Assembly: GCA_963969345.1 (NCBI GenBank)
Contig: OZ017770.1
Location: 1,621,246 to 1,685,245, forward strand
Direction: 5' to 3'
Origin: Turbatrix aceti
Taxonomy: Eukaryota > Nematoda > Chromadorea > Rhabditida > Panagrolaimidae
DNA: 64,000 nucleotides
Part shown: one piece after another, positions 49,901-61,700 of the stretch
Layout of the letters: each line of letters opens with the position of its first letter
How positions within the stretch are numbered: position 1 is the first letter of the stretch
Made by a program: the position numbers and the translations under genes
The notes under the pieces: model-generated
The model's input: the letters and a program-made list of their open reading frames with translations, nothing else
What the model was told of the DNA's origin: nothing
Database searches by the model: none

Positions 49901-52753
49901 ATTGGCCCACATTGTCTTCTGTTTCTGATTAGCTCGCCTTTCGTACAGAACAACAGCCAATGAGTCGGCGATGCTACACCACCGGTAGATTGCCTAAAAG
50001 CTCAAAAAAAGAGAAGCGTCGACGACAACAATCGCTTGCAGACAGGAACTATATACGCAATACATGCGTTGTGCGGCACGGTTTGCTATCGCTATCGATG
50101 TCGAAAGAGAGACGCGCACAGTAGTCGGTACCACCGACAGTCGTTAGGCTTGAGTCAGGACGCTGCATGTTTTCTATCAAATCAAGCGTACTTTGAACAA
50201 ATCAGGCAGCAGTGTCAACCAGCTCACAGCAGCAGAAGCACGCAATAGCTTGAATGACCTTGAGGTCCTAATACTGGCTCCATGCTGCGTGCTTTTACTC
50301 AACGCTGACTAGACAGGCGTCGATCGTTGGGTTGAAATGCGCATTACTACTCTCTTTGGACGGAGGCAATCAGGGTGACGCTTTTTCTATTGCCCTCGCT
50401 CGGGATGAATCAAAACAGTCAGTCGTTGTTGCACGTCAAATTTAGTCAAAAATAAATGGAAAGCGAGGTTAGACGCCTGGAGTCGGAGGCGAGGCATGAG
50501 ACGTGAAGTTGCTGCGAACAAAGCCATTTGACCCGGGCGTAGGCCCCAAAAGCCGGTTTCAAAGCCCTTTTAGCATGCATGTTTTAACTCTTTCTGTACG
50601 TCCAAGGTTAAAAATTGCTACTGCAGCTTTTCAGTCAATTGATTTTCAATAGGCAACACAAAATCAAAAAGAAAGGGGGAACAAAAATGTATGCACAACT
50701 CCAGAAAAATAATCAACAAAAGCCATCATTGAGCTCGATGCGTGACTAGTCGGACCGCTTGTAATGACGCAGAAATTCAAGAGCTACTGACCTGATTTCG
50801 ACAAACTTGATGGAAAATGCGCACCAACATAAGCTCGCAGTTAAAAAAAAACTTTTTTTGAGACGATATTTCATTCGAAGTTGTACAGAAGCTGATTGAA
50901 ATAAGAAACACTACAACAACATTCCTAATCCGTGATTTGAAAGAAAAATGCAATCACAAGTATGGTATGGTAGTAACCCTTATTAAACTCTTGCATCCCA
51001 AGTCATTTCGCCCTAAAAAAAGCCATTCACAATATAGTTTGAAGCACAAAAAGTATCAAGCACAAAACTATCCATCTCACAGCACCCAACGTCAACTTAA
51101 TTAGAAGTTGTGTGTATGTAATTGTACGCGATCGCCCGTAAACGTTCACCAATCGTCTAAAGCTTTAATTGCTGGTCTTCGCGCCGTCCTCCTTTTCTTT
51201 CCGCTTTCGAAGAGGTAATCCGCTAAGTTGATGCTCGTTGAAGGACGTTCATGAAGTCAGACAATTGTCGCTTCAATCAAGTCAACTTCGTCCCTTTCCT
51301 TCGTTTTGGGGCACTTTGGGGCACCTAGTATTTTTTCCCATTTTCCTCAGAAAGAAACGATTGCGACAACTTTGAACGAAGGCCTCATAACAAAATTGAA
51401 ATAGCTTTACGACAACACCAACAACAAGCAGCTTTTTCGCGTCGCATGACCTTGGTCTTGCAGTGAACCGACGATTCAACGCTGCTATTACGTCGATCTA
51501 AAATGCAAAAGTTTGGAGCAAGAGATGATTTACAAGGCTTTCCAAGAAAGAGAAATGATGAAGCGTGGATGGGTGCGTTAAAATCCAGCCGAGCAGCAGT
51601 CGGAGCTGTTTCTCCCATAAACGGTTTAGGTAGGAAGCGTTTTCCCGATAAGTATCTTCCGCTAAGAAAGAGAGCCTATCCGTGAGTCTGATGCATCGGC
51701 GATAGGCTGTTGCATGCATTTATGCTTTCAAGGTAAAACTTGAGTTTTGTGACCATGCATTGACCTTTAGTTATTCATTTGTACTCGCTCCCAAGAGCTT
51801 CCTGGCAAACAATGTGGAGGTTTTCGGTGCCATTCACACAAACAAGACTGTAGAGGGTAAGCAGCATTGAAAGTGCGACAAATTAATGCACATCTACATT
51901 CTACGCATATCCGTCAAGCTTTTTTCAATACAATACCTTTTGTAGAGTGCTTTACGACAAAGACGCACGTAGATGTGCTTGGCGTACGAAGCGAATACCA
52001 CTTACAACAACCACCTACTTCAATTAAGAGTTTCGTTGTCGGGTATTTTTGTATATAAAAAATTTTAGGATTGTAAAATCGCATGACTGACCAAAAAGAA
52101 TATTCCGGTGCTGCAAGCGACTGGGATGGCCTCTATCTTCCGATGTCGTGTCTCAAGACCCCAAAATGGGCGACCCCGTAGATGCAGGTAGTTTGACCGA
52201 GTGGCAAAGACGCAAATTGTCAGATCGGCGGTAGGCATGCAAGACTGTGCAGCACGCAACCAAAGAAGAGTGGCTTGAATTTTAGCGGCTGTCGTTGCCG
52301 CACCCTGAATGGCCTTCGCGCAACGGTATGTCAAAAGTAACCTTGACTGTAAGGCTTTGTGGTCGAGCAGGGAGAGGATAGTCAAAGCATGTCCACTTCA
52401 ATCTACCCCCAGTGACGGCATGTGCATGCGCATAATCAGAAGACGAGGGGTTGTTACATTATATTGCTTTGGTGCTCGCGACAGCCCCGAAATGCAAATA
52501 TTTTTTTGGGAAGATAGGATCATGTACAAAAACGTCAATTAAAACAAACAGTTAGTTGGCGAAACAAGACACTACTTAATTCTATCCACATAACAATGAA
52601 AAAAATTAAATTAACATTGGGGCATCAAGTTGGAACATCTATATTCATTATGCTAACACAAGCAGAGGCGAAGCATGCATACGGCTAATCGGTTGTCATC
52701 GTATCCAACCAGCCAGTGGCAACAAAGTGAAGCCGAGTAAGCAAGTACTAACT
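43952..52753. other. 8.8-kb gene desert upstream of zinc-finger (-) and bHLH-PAS (+) genes
   Basis: No frame shows conserved protein features, codon bias or plausible exon chains, and no tRNA, rRNA or transposase was recognised. It is flanked by the 5' ends of two regulatory genes, so both promoters and presumably their distal enhancers lie here. Unlike other spacers it is less T-rich, with more CA/GA-rich sequence. A small direct repeat 'tttggggcac' occurs twice near 51304-51324. Long non-coding RNAs or upstream non-coding exons cannot be excluded. Confidence 0.45.
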
Positions 52754-54113
52754 ATGAATGACTACGTGAGTTGGTCAATTCTGAACCCCGACCAGTCCAT
52801 CGTGCTATCAAATCATCGTACCTTTGCGTCTATCAAGACTGACAAGACCCCTACAAAGCCCCCGGCAATTCAAGTACCGTCGAAGAAAACATCCACAGCG
52901 ACTGCGATCACAATCAGACAACGAAATGTCGCACAGCAACGTAGACGCCAAGAAGCCGAGGAATTTCAAAAACTGGGTAAGGTGCTGCCTATTTCACGGG
53001 CTATCAGTGAGCAGCATATTGATAAGACAACTATCGTACGTCTGGCATCCAGTTATATTCGTCTGCATCATTTGCTCGGCTACCAGTACGGTGGAGTAGC
53101 CGGAAACGTGAATTTGCCTTTCATAGTTGATGTAAGCGAATTGTTAAATACAAAAAATTTAAAAAATTATTTTCAGGTAATTGACGGTTTTCTCCTGGTT
53201 CTAACCGAAAGTGGAGATATCTTATACGTGTCTGAGACAATTAGTTTACATCTTGGGCTTTCACAAGTCGAAATGACAGGAAATCGCTTTTGGAACTACC
53301 TACACCGAGCCGATGCTGCGGAGTTTCAAAAAGTAGCTTTAGAACGACCAAGAAATGTTCAAAAAAACATGTTTTCAGCTCACATCAACGGTACAATTCC
53401 CCCCAAACTCGGCTACAGGGACTTTTCGCATCAAATCAACTCTTAGCAAGCGCACATCTCGAGACTACCAAAATCCGAACGCTGGATACAAGCCAATAGA
53501 AATCACGTTGACCGCCAAGTATAAAGCTTCTGGTATGTACATTGTTGGCTTCTGTCAACCTCATTTATCGGGAATAACCACAACAATGCATCTAACATCC
53601 GAAAAATTCATTGTGAGTACCGATGCTGAATTCAAAATCGTCTATGTTGATCCCCAGTAAGTTGAACTAGGATATCCAGATCCCTTACGATATAATCCTA
53701 TTCTGAACGCAATTTAGCATAACAATGATATTCAACAAACATGCCAAAATGCGTAGAAGCGATGAACAGTACCCTGGATGGAAAAAGGGAGACAGTTTTT
53801 ACTCCTATGTATACCCCCAAGATGCTGACTTGGCAAAGGGCCTACACATAAATGGTGCGAGTTTCTGTTCAAAAAAATATACGCAAGTACTTTCAGTCCT
53901 CAAGTATACATCGCACAAGTGTCAGTTCATCAGACTGTTAACACAAGATGGGAGAGATTACGTTACGGTTGAGGTAGATATATTTAGAAAAATGCATTAA
54001 TTAATCATTATTTTTAGATTTTTGCTTTGTCGTATTCATCGTTGTATACCCATGGAAATACTCATCGAACAGCCACCAATCACATTATGCTGATTTGTAA
54101 TTATATAGGATAA
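52754..54113 (+). CDS. bHLH-PAS transcription factor (SIM/NPAS/HIF-alpha class)
   Basis: Class I bHLH-PAS factor, expected to dimerise with ARNT/AHA-1. Exons: 52754-53131, 53177-53332, 53379-53656, 53718-53854, 53897-53973, 54018-54113; 373 residues. bHLH at about 55-108 (RNVAQQRRRQEAEEFQKLGKVLP, DKTTIVRLASSYIRL). PAS-A at about 128-240, with DGFLLVLTESGDILYVSETISLHLGL, then FRIKSTLSKR (compare FVRMKSTLTKR of NPAS/SIM). PAS-B with FYSYVYPQDAD and a closing MLICNYIG, after which the protein stops. Introns are 42-61 nt. Two of them (42 and 45 nt) leave an open frame if retained. Missing: any long transactivation tail or HIF-type oxygen-degradation motif. A SIM/NPAS1/3-like (hlh-34-type) identity is likeliest. 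The start is the first ATG; upstream coding exons are possible. Confidence 0.88.
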
Positions 54114-54180
54114 CGAATCAGTATTTTCATCCCAAAAAAATGTAAAATTGTATTAGTATATGTAATTTTCAGTGCTAAAA

Positions 54181-54305
54181 AAACCCGAATATTCCCGAAT
54201 TTTGGGGTACCTGACTCGAAGCCGAAAATTGGGGTAACCCGCCCGAAAATCATGTCTGGTTGAGTTGGGTAGCCGTTCAGGTCGGATTTTCGGGCTGGCA
54301 CCGGT
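54181..54305. repeat. Degenerate CCCGAA/TTCGGG-rich repeat patch
   Basis: Several copies of 'cccgaa' and 'aaaattgggg'-like units in both orientations within 125 nt (cccgaatattcccgaatttt, gcccgaaaatc, gattttcgggc), unlike the AT-rich surroundings. It looks like a fragment of a dispersed non-coding repeat. Family unknown. Confidence 0.5.
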
Positions 54306-54768
54306 TATTTTGTTACTCGAAAATAAAAACACAAAAAAATTGATTTGAATTACAACGTTTTGGAGACAGGCATTGGGCCCAGAAATAAAACTTAGAGCAA
54401 AAGAAAATAGTTTTGATTATAAAAACATTAGTCCTTGTTTAGGTATGACTTTTAAAACAGCAACTTACAAATTTTGACGACTTTCATGTTGTAAATGTTC
54501 TAAGCCGGCCAAAAAAATGCCGGTTTGAATTTCATTAGGGAGGACGGTATTCGTTGTGAGGTGTTTGACCATTCAAATGCTTGGATCTGCTTGCAGCAAT
54601 CCACAGAGCGATCTTCTCTTTTTCAGGTGAATCAACTATAAATGTTGGGGTTATCAAAGTCTTCATTAGAAAAAACAAAAGAAAAACTTTGACCACCGGC
54701 ATGAAATACGCCGGCTTCGTTGGAACATCCCTGGCATGACCCTCGTATTTTCGACTGATATACCATAC

Positions 54769-54774
54769 TTTATT
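54769..54774 (-). terminator. Poly(A) signal of VPS11
   Basis: Reverse-strand AATAAA about 32 nt past the stop codon. Confidence 0.55.
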
Positions 54775-54805
54775 ACCACAATAAATATTAATTCAACAGT
54801 TTAGC

Positions 54806-57800
54806 TTAGTCCTCGTCAAAAGGATTCGTTGAACGAATGTGAGGCTCATTAAAAGGGTTGAGTGAGTGCAGAGACGTGAGTTGATCGGTTACGGGCTTAT
54901 CGTCAAAAAGACCCTTTGATATATATTCAGCTATTACTGACATGATGTTGCTGCAGTTGTGGATCTGAAAAATAATGAAATACACAAGAAATGCAATGAC
55001 AAAAACGTACATCATTATCGAGCTGCTCGAAAGATGTCAAAGTCGGCTGAACGTCATCGAAAGTTACCGGATGGGAGGATTCACACAACGGACAACCCTG
55101 ACTCTTATCGCTATGCGATTCGTAGCAGTGGGAGTGATAGGAGTGTTTGCAGAAAAAATGCACGCTGGGATGCTGTAGCGGGTTATGGCAGGCCGCGCAT
55201 TTGCTGGACTGGAAGGATTGAAACCTACAAAAATTGCATGTGATATTGCAAATCAATCGCGCAATTTTGGAAGTATTACTTTTCGTTGTACACAGCAAGT
55301 TCCTGTTCTAGTTCTGTGGCTTCTTTTGTCTTAATTTCAATTTCCTTCACATGTTTTCCGATATTTTCACTTTCTTGACGAATCCATTCTTCGACGTATT
55401 GCTTGACGGATGCAACCATTATCTGCTTATTTTCGGATAACAATTTGCACACAATCATCGGGCTTACTGATTTTGTCGTATTCAGACTGAAATACAAATT
55501 TCAAAAATTTAGGTACATGGGCTTGTCCCGGTACAAAAAAGCCCCATAATACTCCAAAACTCACATTTTCAATAGTTCTACAACGTTACTCTGATCAATA
55601 TCTGCAGATTGAGCGATGAAAGCCAGCAATTCCATCCACATATCGCTTACGCTGTAAAATCACACAAATCGACCAAAATAGTACGCAAATCCACAAATCG
55701 ACCAAAATACTGTAAACAGACCTCTTGCTATCGCATTCCTGCATGACATCGTGAATTTGCCCGACTCGAAGCAGGTATCGCAGAAGTTCGCCGTACCTCT
55801 TCTGAATCCTGAGCACATAGATGACAAGTGGTGTATAGTTATGAAGTTGGGCAGCACACAAAGCGTCTTCGTAGTTTTCATCGTTGACGAGTTCATAAAA
55901 ACTCTCAGGTGGCAGCATAATTTCCTTCGAGTTTACACGTTCTAATAGATGTTCAATGATTGCATTTCTGATGGCGACGTTTCTTTTTACGCCCTGAAAA
56001 TGTCACGTCGTAGACTGAATTTCAGAGTAAAAAAACCCCTACAGGATTTGCTTGATCGTAAAGTGATTTCAAATGAGCCGGTCGACTGTTAAGCAGCTTC
56101 AGGAGTACGGGAATGTTGACAAGTTCCATGCTTACAGCGCGTTTGATGACGTCAAACACTCGGTCCTCCTCTTTCTCGATCATGGTACGTCCATACGCTT
56201 CCAGAATCTCGTAAAGCTCCATTCCTTCGATCTGGCTGAGCTCGGTGACAGCGCTAGAGTAATCTCCTAGGTCTTCAATCATGATCGCAAATAACAACAC
56301 GTAGTTGCGGAATTTCTTCGTGACTTCTTTCGCCAGATCAAAGTGTCCGGTGGCTCGCAGCAGCTAAAAAAGGTCTTGTTTGTCAGGTAAAAATAAGAAA
56401 CCCATGACCTACCTTGACGATGGTATCAATATTCTCGTTGTCCAGAGCATCAAATCTCCCGATGAGACTCGCAGCTTTCTCTTTGGCATCCATTTTCACA
56501 TAAGCGCCGAGAAGAAGCATCAGGCCGGAAGCCGAGAGGTTCTGCAGCCGCTTGTCAACAGCTTCGAGATATAAAGCCAGCTGTGGAGCCCGAGTGCCAT
56601 CCATAAAAAGTTTGATAACCTGGGAAGGCTCCAGATAGCCAATTGTCTCAGTGTAGTGCTGCACTGCGTTTTGAAAATCACCTCGTCTGAAAAAAAGGAT
56701 TATCGCAGTGTTAAAACTAATAAAAACATACTGATAAAGATAGGTTGCATATTTCTCTTGAATATGTGGCAATTCGGGACTGTTTGCACGCCTGGCAAAC
56801 CTGAAACCCCGGGGTTAGTAAAAATCACTTCAGTGATGAACGAACACAATGGCAACGTCGTAAAGATCCTTCTGAACTACAAGATTCAGCTTGTCAGAAG
56901 TGGGCGAGTCAATGAAAGCAGAAATGCTGCCATTTGAGTCAAAAAGTGCGTAAATGTTGTCGTTCATTATAAAAAGCTGGCACCCATCGACTGGATTCAT
57001 GTAGGATACACACCGGCAGTCAATGTCGTAGACGGTAAGCACGTTCTTGCCTACTTTTCCGCTAAAAAGGATGGTTTTGTGTTCAAACATCATTCACTCA
57101 GAGCAAAGACAAACGGTAGATTGGATATCGGTTTCGTGACAACCGCGATATACGACGATCCGCCAACCATGCAGACCTTCTCCAAGCCACGAGCCAGGCC
57201 AAGGCAGCGCCCATATTCGAATCCGTCTTCCAGGGCTCTGTCGGCGTCGTAGATGTAAACGGTCTGTAAGAAAATTTAGTTATTTTAAAAAACAGCGAGA
57301 TCAGAAAACTCACTTCTCGATTGCCAACAACAAGCTGATTATCATGAGCGTTGAAAAACCAGCAATTTTCGAGAATTTCTTTGGCATCCAACAACTGAGT
57401 TTTCTGAACAACCTTCTCCTTGACAACAAAGCCCATGACACCGTTTGAAAAAACGGCAAAGACAACGTTGAGCTCAGGACCAGTCTGGCAAGTTGCAAGC
57501 CCGAAAAGTACGCCGTTGGGCAAATCCAGAACTCCGTCACGCATGTTTTTCCACCGACGAGATCGCTCATCGGTGACGTCGCCACAACTGTAGTAGAGTC
57601 CACCGTCAGCAAATCCGACAACGATAAACTTCTTGTCTGGGCTCACGCCTACAGAAACGGCAAAGTGACTTGAGATATTCTTGATTGGAATTGATACGTA
57701 GCAGTGTGGCACTCTGTCTTCCCAACCAGATATGTCCCAGATTTTGAGAATCCATTGATCATCTTTCTGCAAAGACAGGCATTACAAAGCGAGTGTAAAC

Positions 57801-58137
57801 AATAAAAACCAACGCCAATCGTTGCAACAACGTCCGTATGACCGATGTCGACTAGTGACAAAGCGATGAGTTCCTTCTGGTACAACTTCCAGCACAGAAA
57901 CTTGAATGTCGGCGAGATCTTGAATAGATCGCCGTTCTGCTCGCCGAGCAAAGCATAAGACTTGTGGATACTACACTGCCAGCATCGGATACTCTTGTCC
58001 TGCAAGTGCCGGCTGATGACCTGAGTTAAAGCATAAAAACAACGAACTTTGAAGTATTTCTTGTGCTCGGAAGGAATCACATCATCGCTACGCTTAAAGA
58101 AGTCAAATCGCCGCCAGCCAAGCTCTGATGTATTCAT
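54806..58137 (-). CDS. vps-11: VPS11, core subunit of HOPS/CORVET tethering complexes
   Basis: Endolysosomal tethering and fusion factor. Thirteen exons: 58137-58048, 57999-57814, 57766-57314, 57263-57115, 57061-56846, 56800-56732, 56686-56413, 56363-56043, 55993-55722, 55651-55565, 55486-55280, 55224-55011, 54964-54806; 898 residues against 941 in human. It opens with GWRRFDFF, followed by a beta-propeller half (KIWDISGWEDR, VGFADGGLYY), clathrin-type alpha-solenoid repeats (AVQHYTETIGYLEPSQVIKLF), a coiled coil (about 750-800), then a RING-H2 (CAACHNP, HFFCKHSYHSHC, CPLC) and a tail with two NPF motifs. The 48-nt intron 58000-58047 (GTTCGT donor, TTGCAG acceptor) is in frame and its removal improves the fit to VPS11. 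Another GTTCGT donor ends exon 5. The ATG is 14 nt past an ATGCAG acceptor. Confidence 0.95.
55662..55710. repeat. Intronic direct repeat
   Basis: The 18-nt unit 'cacaaatcgaccaaaata' occurs at about 55663-55680 and again at 55692-55709 inside the 70-nt VPS11 intron before its tenth exon. A local duplication has lengthened this intron. Confidence 0.75.
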
Positions 58138-58775
58138 AATCGACGACAAGCCTGCATTGTTTGATCGCAATCAAGGAATCACAGATTGTTTGCTTGGCAA
58201 AGTGTCCGTTTTAATCATCATGTGTGCCGCTGTGTGCGACATCGATCAATCGTCTCGCTTGCCGTCGGTCGACGTCAGGGGAAATCTCGAAGCATCCGAC
58301 CGTTGTTGTTATCATGGATGAGGCTGTTGAAGTAGACAAGGGTAAGTAATTGCTTTTATATTTACCTCATACTATGCACATTTACGGCATTTTTTTATTC
58401 TTGGCATCGCACGTTTGTTTTTATTTGCGATATCGGCTTTAAACCTCAAAACTGTTAGCCCAATTTAGGCTATATTTTTTTTGAAGAAGCGCACGTAAAC
58501 GACAAAAACATGAGAATGCATTAGTAGGCCAGGAATTTGCATTGTGTTCTCTCGTCGCCTCGCAGAGAATGAACTTTTTTGCTGGCCCAGATCTGGACCT
58601 CATTCCTTGGCTGCATGAGTGACTGACGTGGCGTTCGCATCTGCTTATTTTCAAGCGCAGACTCATATGGTCCTCATTTTTTGTCATTCTTACCTACTTT
58701 CTTTGACGAGTGCGGTCATTTCCGTTCTCGCTCTCTCGTTTTTTCTTATTGGTATCACTTTCGCGTTTTTCAGCC
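58138..58775. promoter_or_regulatory. Divergent promoter region, VPS11 (-) / Pro-rich protein (+)
   Basis: 638 nt between opposite start codons. A TTTTTCAG ends 2 nt before the rightward ATG (trans-splice candidate). No motif recognised. Confidence 0.4.
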
Positions 58776-61700
58776 ATGGCAGAAGAGAAGAAGAACATCC
58801 CTCCTCACTCTGATACCGAGGATTCGGACACCGAAGGCCTGGTCAGCTCGTTCAACAGCAACAGCAATGACGCTGATGATCCTGATGATGATTTTGTCGA
58901 CAACGTTACGCCCGTGCCTCCCGCGGAAGACGAAATCATCCCCGATGGTGAGGAACCCCCCGTTCTCGAGCCTAACCCGACTACTGAACCAGTCAAGCCC
59001 ACGGGCCTCGAAATTTTCCTCCGCGATAACGTTTCTTCTCCTGAACTCCTCCGCAACATCACTATGATCGTCATTGATCTGATGAACGCTGTTGCATCCG
59101 TAAGATGCAATTTTTGACCTATTTTGTGCGAAAACTCAGGCCTAAAATTTCAGCAATTTCAAGCGACCGGTGTCATTCCTGTTCAGCAGTTCATCCAGCT
59201 GCTCAACTACTACCACGCCTTCCAGGAAGCTCGCCGTGTGGTTCACGAACGCTATACCATCGATCTGGAGTGAGTTTTTATGTGGAATAATTTTTAGGCC
59301 CCGTTTTTGTTTTTTATTTCAGCCGTGTACGCGAATTCATCAAGGTCCGCAGCGAGAATCCTCCCAGCTCTTACATCTGCAACAACGAGGATTACATGCG
59401 TTGGCTCGTTCATCTTCAGGCGAAGCATGACGAGCAGGGTGGGTTATTTCCAAGCACATGGCGGTTTTTTACTGCCGATTTTAGTTCGCTTGCTCCAGGA
59501 GTTTCGCTTCAACGTCGAGGGACACTACCTTCTCTCTAACCCGACCACGGACCGCTTCCTGTTCCGCGTCGGTCACTACTACCTCTACCGCCAGCCTGAA
59601 AACTGGGTTGGTCCTCATCCCTTCGACGTTGACTTTGACCTGTACTCGATTCCGGAACACTTCCCCGGCCCGATCTACCGTCTCAATGACGCGCCCGTCC
59701 AGTATGGCAACATGACTTACTATCCACCTCCTACTGATCAGCCCCCGGCTCCGACACGCATCCCGTCGAACTACATTCCTCCGCCGCCTCCGGTTCCTCC
59801 GACCCCCGAACAGATGCGCGCTGCCATCGGCGAAGCCCTGGTCGCCAACCAGAAGAATCTCATTCTCGACGCTGCCTTCCGCATTGCGGCCGCCGACAAC
59901 GCATCGCGTGAGAACAGGAACAACGCTCGTGACAACACCGAGGCTACCAACGGCGCACTCTTCGAGGACGTCAACAACGCCGATCTTCCGCTGCCCTATC
60001 AGACCCCCGGCGGACCTCTGCGTCCCACCGGCCAGTCTCCCCGCCGCCGCCAGCGCCCCTACGACCGCAGCCCTGGCCGCAAGTCGCCTCTCTCGCGCGC
60101 CTCGCCGAACCGTTCTCCCAAAATTGCCAGTGGCGCTAACCGCATTCCCATCCCTTCGCGCAATTACCGCATCATGGGTATGTTCAGAAGCCTTTCTTTG
60201 AGGCAACAGTTTATCGTTGTCTGCTTTCTCGTGCGTATGCTGGTTTCCCCTCCCCGTAGCCCTCCGGAAGAGCCGCCTGAGGACCCTTTCCAGAACCCCC
60301 CTGAGTCAGATGCGTAGACTAAGTAACTTAACTAACCTGTCGATCTGATGATACCTTTTTGTTTAACGCTAATCTCAGCTAATCTTTTTCTGATCACATA
60401 CTAAAAAATTATACATAGTTCGTTCGATAGTTTTTATTAGTTTTTCCCTTGCTTTTGCCCCCTTTTGTTATGTAGTGTTAGGTACGATTTCTACGGATAC
60501 TCAATCTACGGGTAATCAATCTCACTCTACATATCAACGATTCCGGTCCCCAAAAAAAGTGCAAAATTACAAAATCAAAAAAAAATAGCTATTATAGTTG
60601 ATAACACGTGCAATCTCGTGAGTGTTTAGTTTTCTCCCCCCGAATTCCCATCGAAATCTCATAAATTCCCCCTCCCCCAGATTCCCATAGAAATCTCACA
60701 GATTCCCATAGAAATCCCACAAATTCTCTCGTAACTCTGTTTCTTTGTTGTTTGCCTTTCGATGTTTCTGGCTGCATAATTGTCAAGATTGCTTTATGTA
60801 AAAAAACATCGTAATGGATTGTTTCTGCACAACACACAACACAATGGATTGGATTTGCCGAGTATGGATGGATGGATGGATTAATGTTCACAATATTTGC
60901 AACTATGTTTTTAGTTTGTGGGGGCGGGTGCATTTTTTAATGGTGGTGGTTGGACCGATTTGCTTCTTGTCACTTTCTGTGCTTTACAGGCATCAATGTT
61001 TTATGATGTGTTTTTTTTTGAAAATCGGAGTTTTAGACTACGGTACATCACCTGGACCCTTATTAGCGGAGCAGGCGTCTATTTCGTCGGCGGTACCGCT
61101 TCGTGATTCTGTTGTTGCAGGTACGGCCACACCTCCTGGATTTTATAATCCTGAGATGGGTATTAGCCATATGCGATCCGGAGATGAACCCGAAGCTGTT
61201 CAGGCTTGGGGGCCTATCTCGCGCGCTCCTCAGTTGACATCCAGTGAGTTTAAACGTGTTTCCAAAAGTAGTCGGGAGCTAGTCGTAATCGGATTTCTCG
61301 TAACGCAGATGTACGGTTTTATAAAAACTTGGAATATTTAAAATTAATAATTGGGGATATGTGATAAAAAGATTGATGCGCAGGTCACTTTTATAACGAA
61401 GTGCGCCACATTTGCAGGGGGTAAATACGTATGTAACAAATAAATAATAACGTAGGTTATACATTAACGTATGCTTAGTATTTTTTGACTCAAGTTTTTA
61501 TTCAAAAAATAATTTACCAACTACAGGTCCGGCCAACGGTTTTAACAGCCAAACTTTTGGCGAGCCTTTGTACGTTGACAAGCTGAACGTACAGGCTAGT
61601 ATAATCAACAACATGATACTGCATCCTCCGAGTCGTGTCCAACCTGTAACCACGGCTTCTCCGCTCATCGCAACGACTACGCCTTCCATGGCACCTCCAG

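Larger units (their letters stand above)
54114..54805. other. Convergent 3' region, bHLH-PAS / VPS11
   Basis: Contains a repeat-like patch at 54181-54305 (listed separately) and the reverse-strand poly(A) signal of VPS11. The rest is AT-rich without features. Confidence 0.4.
60319..61036. other. Rest of the large intron (or short-form 3' UTR) of the Pro-rich protein gene
   Basis: About 720 nt with T-rich 3'-UTR-like sequence to 60590, a 21-nt tandem repeat, an ATGG microsatellite, and an acceptor GTTTTAG at 61036. A second acceptor (GCTTTACAG near 60989) would read into early stops in two frames. Confidence 0.5.

Noticed and set aside
52160..52260. tRNA-like A-box string ('gaccgagtggcaaagacgc') in the gene desert
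   Set aside because: No matching B box, acceptor stem or anticodon arm could be built around it.
59481..60206. 241-codon reverse-strand frame opposite the Pro-rich gene
   Set aside because: Explained by C-ending codons of exon 4 on the + strand; the + strand has consistent exon borders and the reverse frame has none.
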